A stretch of 64,000 nt of DNA from an uncultured Bacteroidales bacterium (lineage in GTDB: Bacteria; Bacteroidota; Bacteroidia; Bacteroidales; Salinivirgaceae). Below, piece by piece: positions 18,940 through 26,782 of the stretch. The notes beneath the pieces are model-generated. The model did no database searches and was not told where the DNA came from. It saw only the letters and a program-made list of their open reading frames with translations. Numbering within the stretch: the stretch's first letter is position 1; every line of letters starts with the position of its first letter. Where the stretch lies: the NCBI GenBank assembly GCA_937981765.1, contig CALJOM010000004.1:62001-126000 (forward strand), read 5' to 3'. The position numbers and the translations under genes were made by a program.

Positions 18940-20688
18940 CTATTCCATTTTTCTAGTTAGTTGGTTTTTAATGGTTTCAAGCTGCTTGTTTTTATTTACA
19001 TCCCTCAATTCCTTCGCGGTTTTGGTAAAATACTGATGTTTTGAGATAAATTCGAACTGCATCTGATTCCATCGGTCAATATCATCCTCAATGGCCCCGT
19101 TTTCAACTAACTCTTTAAAAAGCATGTTAGAAACCGGAATAAAATCAGCTCTTCCCAGGTAATCCAAATCCGCATCGCAAATTATTTCTTCAAGCTTGTT
19201 TTTTGGATTGGGTGGCAAACGTGTTGCAAAAATTAAATCGCAAATAGTGTTTATCTGTTCCTCCGAGTAGTGGAATCGAGGTAATGTTTCTTTTACAATT
19301 TTTATCCCTAAAAGTTCATGGTCTTTATACCCAACGGTAAATCCTACATCGTGAAACAAGGCCGCTGTTTTTAGAAGCAAAAGCTCTTCGTCGGTAACTT
19401 CTTCCTTCCTGCCAATTATCTCAACCTGATTCACTACATCTATAGTATGTTTAACATTGTGATAATATAAGTTTTTAGGCAACTCGCGTTCAAGTTTATC
19501 AAGAATTTCTTCTTCAAGATCGTCGAAACGAATAAAAGCAAGCTTAACCTCAAATGCTTTATTGGGAACAAGCCCACGATTTTCAACCGAAAGCAGCGGG
19601 CGAAAACCCTCGATGATATACAAATCAATATCTCCCCGATATTTTACCGGTAGTTTACCATAATATTGACACAAGAAATAATCGCGTACTAATTCGTAGG
19701 TACTGGCTGATATACTAACCTTTCCTAACTCTCCGGTAGCTTCCACTCGGTTGGCAATGTTGACCGTTTCGCCCCATATTTCGTATTTCTGACTTTTAAT
19801 ATTTTCAAACTGTGCAAAAACAGGTCCGGTATGAATTCCTATCCTCAATCCCCAAATTTTTTGTCGATCCTCTGGATATTTGCTTTTCATCTGGTTCATG
19901 TATTGCTGCATTTCAAATGCTGCTAATACAACTTCGATTGGGTTGGTCCTGTTTTTCTTCGGAATTCCTCCTGCGCACAAATATGTGTCGCCAATTGTTT
20001 TTATTTTCTTTATGTTAAGCCGTTTTACAGTGTTGTCGAAATAGAAATAAAATTTATCCAAATCATCAATTAAACGTTCAGCATTATCTTGTTCGGTTAA
20101 TTTTGAAAAACCAACCACGTTGCTGAAAAGCACTGTTACCATTTTGTAACGTATTCCCTTATCCTTTTTCTTATCATCTAAACTCTCGGTTTCAACATCT
20201 CGCTGAGATAAAGCCCGTTCATAACTCTCTTGTTGCCGGATAAATTTTTCTGTACTCTCAAACAATTTACTATTTAGGCGTTTCCTTTCATAGGCAAAAC
20301 GATACGATAGACCTAAATAAATTAACAAAACCGATGAAATCAGAAGCAATCCGTAAGCAGTATAAATTTCTTTGGCTGACAGCGATTTACTGACAGTTAT
20401 TTCTCCCCTAACTTTATTGGTATTGTTTATGTCTAGTAAAAAATGATATTTCCCTTCATTTGGAAAAAGAACTAGGGTGTTTACACTATCGATTGGGATT
20501 GTAGGTACTTGGGTTGGCTGAAAATCTGGTTGCTTTCCGGCCTTATGGCTAAAAAGAACAGAATAGTTTCTTACACTAAGATGTTTATTCAATGTGTCTG
20601 GTTCTATATGTATTGAAAAATGTTGCCCTCGGATGGATACTGACATTCCCACCCACATTGCAAGGGTAACATATTTTTTCCAAATCAT
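18940..20688 (-). CDS. Membrane class III nucleotidyl cyclase fused to an HD domain
   Basis: A 582-residue signalling protein: signal peptide (1-21), a short extracytoplasmic domain, one membrane helix at about 109-130, a linker, a class III cyclase domain at about 180-365 and an HD domain at about 395-560. The cyclase domain keeps KTIGDTY with Lys230 and Asp234, the Glu303-containing EIWGETVN, Asn310 and Arg314. The first metal Asp of the usual FxDxxGF motif is Asn190 (LFSNVVGF). The HD domain has H410/H414, HD at 446-447 and D505/D507, as in metal-dependent phosphohydrolases. It may both make and degrade a cyclic nucleotide, or the cyclase part may be a sensor only. The universal stress protein gene follows directly. 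Confidence 0.85.
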   Translation of the reverse strand: MIWKKYVTLAMWVGMSVSIRGQHFSIHIEPDTLNKHLSVRNYSVLFSHKAGKQPDFQPTQVPTIPIDSVNTLVLFPNEGKYHFLLDINNTNKVRGEITVSKSLSAKEIYTAYGLLLISSVLLIYLGLSYRFAYERKRLNSKLFESTEKFIRQQESYERALSQRDVETESLDDKKKDKGIRYKMVTVLFSNVVGFSKLTEQDNAERLIDDLDKFYFYFDNTVKRLNIKKIKTIGDTYLCAGGIPKKNRTNPIEVVLAAFEMQQYMNQMKSKYPEDRQKIWGLRIGIHTGPVFAQFENIKSQKYEIWGETVNIANRVEATGELGKVSISASTYELVRDYFLCQYYGKLPVKYRGDIDLYIIEGFRPLLSVENRGLVPNKAFEVKLAFIRFDDLEEEILDKLERELPKNLYYHNVKHTIDVVNQVEIIGRKEEVTDEELLLLKTAALFHDVGFTVGYKDHELLGIKIVKETLPRFHYSEEQINTICDLIFATRLPPNPKNKLEEIICDADLDYLGRADFIPVSNMLFKELVENGAIEDDIDRWNQMQFEFISKHQYFTKTAKELRDVNKNKQLETIKNQLTRKME

Positions 20689-20796
20689 GTCTCACAAAAT
20701 TTCGCCTAAATTTAAAGATTAAAAAGTAAATACAAAATTTTATTCATCAACTTTCTGATAAACGCACTTTTGTTGTTGATAAAAGATAGCTACAAA

Positions 20797-21819
20797 CTAG
20801 CGAAAATTTAGACGGTTTTTAGCCGATAGCATTCCACAGGCAGCTAAAATATCTTGTCCACGAGACCGCCTTATGGTGGTGAATATGCCTTTAGATGTAA
20901 GTTGATCTCGAAACCATACTATTTTTTCATCGGACGAAGGTAAAAGTGTCAATCCTGGTATTTCGTGATAACGTATAAGATTTACTCTACATTTCAGGCC
21001 ATTAAGCAATTTTGTTAACGCGGCAACATGTTTAGAAGTGTCGTTGAAATCTCTAAACATTATGTATTCGAAAGAAACTCTTCGACTATCCGACCACTTA
21101 TGTTGTTTGAGTATGGAAATCACCTCCGAAATTGGATTTTTGCGTTGTACGGGCATCAACTCCATACGCTCATTTTCAAATGGTGTGTGTAGCGATATGG
21201 CAATATGGCAATTGGTTTCGTTAATAATTTTCTCTAAAGTATCTATAATGCCAACGGTTGAAATAGTAATTCGTCGGGAGCTCCAACCTAATCCCCACGG
21301 TTCGGTTATAATTTTGCATGTTTTAATAACTTCATCCATATTATCAAGTGGTTCTCCCATACCCATAAAAACAACATTCGTTATTCGTTGATAATGAGGG
21401 GCAGAAAGCAATTGGTTTACAATTTCTCCACTGGTTAAGTTCCCTTGAAACCCTTGCTTACCAGTCATACAAAAAACACAACCATATCTACATCCACTTT
21501 GTGAGCTGATGCAAAGGGTTGCCCGATCATCTTCCGGTATAAAAACTGCCTCCACAAACCCCTTCTCAGTATGGTATAGATACTTTTCTGTCCCATCACT
21601 TGACACTATTGAGTCAATTGGTAGTGTTTTCCCTATGTAGAAATGCTTTGCCAGTAAACTTCTGTTTTGCAACGAGAGGTTTGTCATTTCTTGAATGTCA
21701 GAAATACGCTTTTTATAAATCCAATCAATGATCTGCGACGCAGCATACCTTGGCAAGGAGAAAAAATCTAAGGCCTCGAATATTTCTTCTAACGTCTTTC
21801 CTAAAAGAGGAGTTTGCAT
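20797..21819 (-). CDS. rlmN: Dual-specificity rRNA/tRNA adenine-C2 methyltransferase RlmN
   Basis: A radical SAM enzyme that methylates C2 of A2503 in 23S rRNA and A37 in some tRNAs. The 340-residue sequence has the cluster motif C110-RYG-C114-VF-C117, then MTGKQGFQGNLT, the GMGEPLDN motif and the near-C-terminal RSRGQDILAACGML containing the resolving cysteine. A Cfr-type resistance function is unlikely given the RlmN-like C-terminus. It is transcribed divergently from the phosphonate operon with 90 bases between the start codons. Confidence 0.96.
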   Translation of the reverse strand: MQTPLLGKTLEEIFEALDFFSLPRYAASQIIDWIYKKRISDIQEMTNLSLQNRSLLAKHFYIGKTLPIDSIVSSDGTEKYLYHTEKGFVEAVFIPEDDRATLCISSQSGCRYGCVFCMTGKQGFQGNLTSGEIVNQLLSAPHYQRITNVVFMGMGEPLDNMDEVIKTCKIITEPWGLGWSSRRITISTVGIIDTLEKIINETNCHIAISLHTPFENERMELMPVQRKNPISEVISILKQHKWSDSRRVSFEYIMFRDFNDTSKHVAALTKLLNGLKCRVNLIRYHEIPGLTLLPSSDEKIVWFRDQLTSKGIFTTIRRSRGQDILAACGMLSAKNRLNFR

Positions 21820-21867
21820 TATATATTTTAATTTAATAGTTTCTAAAGGTAAAGTTAATAATTTTTT

Positions 21868-21875
21868 TACTTTTG
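21868..21875 (+). promoter_or_regulatory. Candidate promoter -7 box of the phosphonate operon
   Basis: TACTTTTG matches TAnnTTTG and lies 34 bases upstream of the aepX ATG. A -33 TTG at the expected distance was not found. No operator or riboswitch was recognised between rlmN and aepX. Confidence 0.45.
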
Positions 21876-21909
21876 CAGGTCAGAAAACTTCATTGTCAAA
21901 TCTTGTTCC

Positions 21910-23211
21910 ATGAAAAAAATAGTCTATGTGGGGATGAGTGCAGATTTAATTCATCCCGGTCATATGAACATTATTAAAGAAGCTAGCAATTTAGGTGAGG
22001 TTGTTATAGGGCTTTTAACAGATAAAGCCATTGCAAGTTATAAGCGATTACCTGCATTAAATTATGAACAAAGAAAAGCCGTAGTTGAAAACATTAAAGG
22101 CGTATCAAAGGTAATCCCCCAGGAAGAGCTCGATTATACAAAAAACCTCCGCGCTTTGAAACCCGACTATGTTGTTCACGGTGATGATTGGAAAGAGGGG
22201 GTTCAAAAGCAGACCCGCGAACGGGTAATCGAGGTTTTAAAAGAATGGGGGGGGCAGTTAGTAGAAATACCATACACTCAGGGGATTTCATCAACACAAC
22301 TAAATCAATCTTTAAAAGAAATTGGTACCACTCCCCAGATTAGAATGGAGCGTCTGCATCGATTAATTGCAGCAAAACCGATTGTTCGGGTCCTTGAAGC
22401 ACATAACGGATTAACCGGGCTAATAATTGAAAATACCTCTGTAAATGAAAACGGAATTAAAAAAGAATTTGACGCTATATGGCTAAGCAGCCTTACAGAC
22501 TCTACGGCTAAAGGCAAGCCTGATATTGAGGCCGTTGACTTAACATCAAGGTTACATGTGGTTAATGATATTCTCGAAGTAACCACAAAACCAATTATTT
22601 TTGATGGCGATACCGGTGGTATCCCTGAACATTTTGTTTTTACTGTACGGTCGCTCGAACGTCTTGGTGTTTCCGCAGTTATCATTGAAGACAAAGTAGG
22701 TCTAAAGAAAAATTCCCTATTTGGAACAGACGTTCCTCAAACCCAAGCCACAATTGAAGATTTTTGCCACAAAATATCCCTAGGCAAAAAAGCTCAGGTT
22801 ACAAAACACTTTATGATAATTGCACGAATAGAAAGTCTCATTCTTAAAAAAGGTGTAGACGATGCTATTCAAAGAGCCCAGGCCTACATAGATTCCGGAG
22901 CCGATGGAATTATGATCCATAGCAAAGAAAAAGATGGTCTCGAAATATTTGAGTTTTGTAAACGATATCAAAAATTCTCGAAACGAGTACCTCTGGTAGC
23001 TGTTCCATCAAGTTATAGCCATGTATACGAAAAAGAGCTTGCCACAGCAGGAGTTAACATTGTAATTTATGCTAATCACCTTTTGCGAGCTGCTTACCCA
23101 GCCATGGTAGATGTGGCAAAAACAATCCTTACTCACGAAAGAGCCCTAGAAGTTGAGCCTAAATGTATGGCGATTAACGAAATTTTGAACTTAATTCCAG
23201 GAACGAAGTAA
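21910..23211 (+). CDS. aepX: Cytidylyltransferase-like domain fused to phosphoenolpyruvate mutase
   Basis: PEP mutase makes phosphonopyruvate by forming the C-P bond, the entry step to nearly all phosphonates. Residues 1 to about 135 are a cytidylyltransferase-type Rossmann domain with the HPGH motif at 15-18, ISSTQ near 126 and HGDDW at 90-94. Residues about 145-433 are the mutase, with DGDTGG at 232-237 and the diagnostic EDK-x5-NS at 260-269, which separates true mutases from isocitrate-lyase relatives. Its length, about 433, fits such fusions. The nucleotidyl domain is thought to attach CMP to a phosphonate product. First gene of a five-gene operon; the next starts 4 bases on. The natural substrate of the N-terminal domain is inferred. 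Confidence 0.94.
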   Translation: MKKIVYVGMSADLIHPGHMNIIKEASNLGEVVIGLLTDKAIASYKRLPALNYEQRKAVVENIKGVSKVIPQEELDYTKNLRALKPDYVVHGDDWKEGVQKQTRERVIEVLKEWGGQLVEIPYTQGISSTQLNQSLKEIGTTPQIRMERLHRLIAAKPIVRVLEAHNGLTGLIIENTSVNENGIKKEFDAIWLSSLTDSTAKGKPDIEAVDLTSRLHVVNDILEVTTKPIIFDGDTGGIPEHFVFTVRSLERLGVSAVIIEDKVGLKKNSLFGTDVPQTQATIEDFCHKISLGKKAQVTKHFMIIARIESLILKKGVDDAIQRAQAYIDSGADGIMIHSKEKDGLEIFEFCKRYQKFSKRVPLVAVPSSYSHVYEKELATAGVNIVIYANHLLRAAYPAMVDVAKTILTHERALEVEPKCMAINEILNLIPGTK

Positions 23212-23215
23212 AAAT

Positions 23216-24355
23216 ATGATTGAACCAAAAGAATTTTTTGAGTGGCTTAACCATCACGATGTAGATTTTTTCACTGGTGTTCCCGACTCATTATTAAAAG
23301 ATTTCTGTGCCTTTGTCACAGACAATGTGGATAATAACAAACATGTTATTGCCGCCAACGAAGGTAATGCTGTCGCAATAGCAGCCGGATATCATTTAGC
23401 CACCGGAAAAATTCCACTAGTCTATTTGCAAAACTCCGGGATGGGAAATACTGTCAACCCCTTGTTATCGCTCGTTGATGAAAAGGTTTACAAAATTCCA
23501 ATTCTTCTCCTAATTGGCTGGCGAGGAGAACCCAACGTTCACGACGAACCTCAGCACATTTCCCAAGGAGAACTCACCCTCCCACTACTCCAAACGTTAC
23601 GAATTCCTTTCACCGTTTTGGATGATGATTCCCAAATTGCTCTGCAACAAGTTAATAACGTTTTGATCAATTTAAAAAGTTCAGGAATTTCCCATGCAAT
23701 TGTTGTAAGAAAGAACACGTTTGAAAAATATCCACTGAAAACAAAAATCGATTTCCCTTATTCAATGACTCGTGAAGAAGCCCTAAGTATAATTGTTGAA
23801 AACACCTCTACCAACGATGTTTTTGTTTCTACTACCGGTAAAACTTCACGAGAACTTTTCGAATGCAGAGCTCAGAAAAATCTCCCCCACCATTCCGATT
23901 TTTTAACTGTTGGATCAATGGGGCATACATCGCAAATTGCCCTAGGCATTGCTTTGGCAAAACCCGACCGCCGTATTTTTTGTCTCGATGGTGATGGCTC
24001 GGTTCTTATGCACATGGGGGGAATGGCTATCATAGGACAGCTAAAGCCTGCAAATCTGATTCATATAGTCATAAATAATGGTTCTCACGAATCGGTTGGG
24101 GGTCAGCCTACTGCTGCATTCAGTATCGATCTCCCAGCTGTGGCCTTGGCCACTGGATACAAGTTTGCTTGTTCGATAACCACAAAGGCAGAGTTAGAGA
24201 AGATTATAAAAAACATAAAAGCTAATATTTGTCCTGCTTTAATTGAAGTAAGAGTAATGATAGGATCACGGGAAAATTTAGGTAGGCCAACCATTAAACC
24301 GGAAAACAATAAGCTCGAATTCATGAAATTTCTTGGGCCAACTATCAAACTATGA
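23216..24355 (+). CDS. aepY: Phosphonopyruvate decarboxylase
   Basis: A thiamine-diphosphate enzyme that decarboxylates phosphonopyruvate to phosphonoacetaldehyde, pulling the unfavourable mutase equilibrium forward. The 379-residue protein opens with FFEWLNHHDVDFFTGVPDSLLKDF, the usual Ppd start. The catalytic glutamate is Glu49 in AANEGNAVAIAAGYH, and the cofactor-binding GDG-x-NN motif spans 259-288, with NNGSHESVGGQPT completing it. The gene starts 4 bases after aepX and belongs to the same operon. Confidence 0.95.
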   Translation: MIEPKEFFEWLNHHDVDFFTGVPDSLLKDFCAFVTDNVDNNKHVIAANEGNAVAIAAGYHLATGKIPLVYLQNSGMGNTVNPLLSLVDEKVYKIPILLLIGWRGEPNVHDEPQHISQGELTLPLLQTLRIPFTVLDDDSQIALQQVNNVLINLKSSGISHAIVVRKNTFEKYPLKTKIDFPYSMTREEALSIIVENTSTNDVFVSTTGKTSRELFECRAQKNLPHHSDFLTVGSMGHTSQIALGIALAKPDRRIFCLDGDGSVLMHMGGMAIIGQLKPANLIHIVINNGSHESVGGQPTAAFSIDLPAVALATGYKFACSITTKAELEKIIKNIKANICPALIEVRVMIGSRENLGRPTIKPENNKLEFMKFLGPTIKL

Positions 24356-24389
24356 TGTGAACAAGCAACCATAGAAGAAAGTGCCATAA

Positions 24390-25529
24390 ATGATGAAAGA
24401 AATGCATCAACTTCTATTTTTCTCATCCGATATCGATAGACTTAAAAGCACAATCCATAGCCTAGAGGCGAATCGTATACTGTTAGTTCGTGGCAAAAAT
24501 TCTTTTTTTACCTCCTCCGCTAACTCTTTTATTAAAAACTTACTAGGCAATCTGCCCTATATTGAATTCTACGAGTTTGAAACTAATCCGAAATGGTTGC
24601 AAATGAAATTAGGGGTGAATTTAGTTAAAGAATATATTCCGGAATTAATAATTGCCATTGGGGGAGGTAGTGTTATGGATATGGCAAAAATGTTGAGTGT
24701 TTATGCCTTCACCCCCCTAGAGGATAGATTGCTAACGTCAAATGAAGGCTTTTCGTTTCGAAAGAAAATTCCAGTTCTAGCAATTCCCACTACCGCCGGC
24801 TCAGGCTCTGAAGCAACTCAGTTCTCTGTCATTTATCACCACAATACCAAATATTCGGTCGACCATCCCCTGTTGCTACCCGATTACGTTTATCTTTCAG
24901 GAAGCTTTTCCGGCAAAGCCGATTCATACACAATTGCAGTATCTGGTCTGGATGCATTGTTTCAGGCTATTGAATCTATCTGGAGTGTTAATTCAACAAA
25001 AGAGTCGGAATTATATGCTTTAGAAGCACTTAAATTATCTTGGAACAACTTACCTTTAGCGATAGAAAAAAAACATCTGGCCCTAGAAAACATGCAATTG
25101 GCAGCGCATCTAGCCGGGAAAGCTATTAATCTAACCCGAACAACTGCTCCCCATGCTATAAGCTACGCGTTTACCACCTTTTACGGTATACCTCATGGGC
25201 ACGCAGTGGCACTAAGTTTCCCGTTTTTTATAAATTACAATTACAATCTTTCTGAGAGGGATTGTAACGATCCACGTGGTGTGGAGTCTGTTAAAAATCG
25301 AATAAAAAAGGTGTTTGAAATTATTGAGTGTTCTCCAGATACAGCCAGCCGTTATATTAACGATTATATAATCAGGCTTGGAGTCGACACTAATATCTGG
25401 CGTTTAATAGAGGGATTTAACCCACTGTTAATTACCCAAAACGTGAACACTCAACGACTCTCTAACAATCCACGAGTGGTAAATACAGAAGATTTGTTTA
25501 ACTTTTTAACCAATAAACATGGTATTTAA
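24390..25529 (+). CDS. Iron-type alcohol dehydrogenase, probable phosphonoacetaldehyde reductase
   Basis: A 379-residue group III metal-dependent alcohol dehydrogenase. It has the dinucleotide motif IAIGGGSVMDMAK at 89-100 and TTAGSGSE at 134-141. Of the metal ligands known from FucO, Asp188, His255 and His269 are present, but the second ligand of the D-x3-H element is Gln192 and the proposed catalytic histidine is Tyr259. Beside aepX and aepY such an enzyme is expected to reduce phosphonoacetaldehyde to 2-hydroxyethylphosphonate, as PhpC/FomC-type proteins do. No aminotransferase for aminoethylphosphonate is present in the operon. A start at the fifth residue (24402) is also possible. Third gene of the operon. 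Confidence 0.85.
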   Translation: MMKEMHQLLFFSSDIDRLKSTIHSLEANRILLVRGKNSFFTSSANSFIKNLLGNLPYIEFYEFETNPKWLQMKLGVNLVKEYIPELIIAIGGGSVMDMAKMLSVYAFTPLEDRLLTSNEGFSFRKKIPVLAIPTTAGSGSEATQFSVIYHHNTKYSVDHPLLLPDYVYLSGSFSGKADSYTIAVSGLDALFQAIESIWSVNSTKESELYALEALKLSWNNLPLAIEKKHLALENMQLAAHLAGKAINLTRTTAPHAISYAFTTFYGIPHGHAVALSFPFFINYNYNLSERDCNDPRGVESVKNRIKKVFEIIECSPDTASRYINDYIIRLGVDTNIWRLIEGFNPLLITQNVNTQRLSNNPRVVNTEDLFNFLTNKHGI

Positions 25530-25539
25530 CTATGCTATA

Positions 25540-26766
25540 ATGGGTTACATTGACCCGGCATCGACAGGCACACTTCTCTACATCATTATTGCCTTGGCAG
25601 CATCGTTCCTGTTTACTGTTCGTGGTATATTATTCAGCCTTTCAAACTTTCTTTTGGGAAAAGGATTTAAAAAACAAAACGATTTTGAAAATGCCGAAAT
25701 AGTGTTCTATTCTGAAGGAAAACAATATTGGCAGGTATTCAAACCAGTTATTTTGGCACTCATTCGTAAAGGATATCCAGTAGTTTATCTCACTAGCTCC
25801 AAAGAGGACCCCGGATTAACTCTAGAAAACACACTTTACAAGTCTAAATATATTGGAAATCTAGCCATTACATCGGTTTACCTTAAGCGACTTAAAGCTA
25901 CGTTTGTAGGAATGACCACTCCCCAACTCGATGTTATGATGATCCGGCGTTCAAAACACGTTAAACACTATGCTCATATAGTACATGCCCCCGTTGATAT
26001 TTTCACCTATCGTAAATTTGCTTTTGATTATTTTGACTCTGTGTTTTGTTCTGGCCCTCATCAAATTGAAAACATACGCAAATTGGAAGAAAAACGTAAA
26101 ACAAGGAAAAAGATACTTTTAGAAACCGGGTTAACCTATTACGACGAAATGATTCAGGAGGTCATTTCATTACCCCCAATTTCTAAAGAGCGTCCCTGTG
26201 TTTTGGTGTCTCCTACATGGAAGGAATATTCTATAATAAACCGATTCGGTGCTAAATTTTTTGAATACTTGCTGGCCGATGATTCCTACGACGTAATTCT
26301 GAGACCACACCCACAAACCTACATAAGTTTTCCAAAACTTATTGCTGAAATTGAAGAACGCTTTTCCAATAATCCAAGATTTTCTGTCGACAAAGAACGT
26401 TTAGGCACATTAAGTATGGCAAAATCAGATATCATGATTAGCGACCTGTCTGGGATTATTTGGGATTATGCTTTTTTATTCACTAAACCTGTATTATTGT
26501 TAAAAACCGATTTCGAATCTATTGAAGGCTTTGAAGGTAGCGAATTAAATCCCCCAATGTGGGAGATGAAGGAACGTAAGCGTATAGGACGCGAGTTTGA
26601 CGAAAACGAACTTCAAAATCTTCCAAAAATTGTAAAAGAAACGTTAAACAATCCGTGTAACGTTAATATCGAAAATCTAAGAAATGAATCGGTGTTCAAC
26701 TTTGGTAACGCCGGTGAAATTGCTGCAGCACAGATTATTGAAATCATTAAATCGTTAAAAAATTGA
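25540..26766 (+). CDS. CDP-glycerol glycerophosphotransferase-like membrane protein
   Basis: From ATG 25540 (preferred over 25519, which would overlap the previous gene by 11 bases) the protein has about 408 residues. The opening MGYIDPASTGTLLYIIIALAA is a YIDP...G motif plus one membrane helix at about 11-30. The rest is a GT-B-like TagB/TagF-type transferase: a His149 in the position of the HG motif (IVHAPVD), TWKEY near 226, RPHP with His257, and SDIMISDLSGIIWDYAF with Asp302. Family members move glycerol phosphate from CDP-glycerol to teichoic-acid-like acceptors. In this operon the likely donor is a CMP-phosphonate instead, by inference from the cytidylyltransferase domain of AepX. Confidence 0.82.
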   Translation: MGYIDPASTGTLLYIIIALAASFLFTVRGILFSLSNFLLGKGFKKQNDFENAEIVFYSEGKQYWQVFKPVILALIRKGYPVVYLTSSKEDPGLTLENTLYKSKYIGNLAITSVYLKRLKATFVGMTTPQLDVMMIRRSKHVKHYAHIVHAPVDIFTYRKFAFDYFDSVFCSGPHQIENIRKLEEKRKTRKKILLETGLTYYDEMIQEVISLPPISKERPCVLVSPTWKEYSIINRFGAKFFEYLLADDSYDVILRPHPQTYISFPKLIAEIEERFSNNPRFSVDKERLGTLSMAKSDIMISDLSGIIWDYAFLFTKPVLLLKTDFESIEGFEGSELNPPMWEMKERKRIGREFDENELQNLPKIVKETLNNPCNVNIENLRNESVFNFGNAGEIAAAQIIEIIKSLKN

Positions 26767-26769
26767 TAT

Positions 26770-26778
26770 ATGGAGGAG
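26770..26778 (+). promoter_or_regulatory. Strong Shine-Dalgarno site before the YidC-like fusion gene
   Basis: ATGGAGGAG stands about 5 bases before the ATG at 26783. Most genes in this window lack such a site, as usual in Bacteroidota, so this one is notable and fixes the start. Confidence 0.6.
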
Positions 26779-26782
26779 TTTT

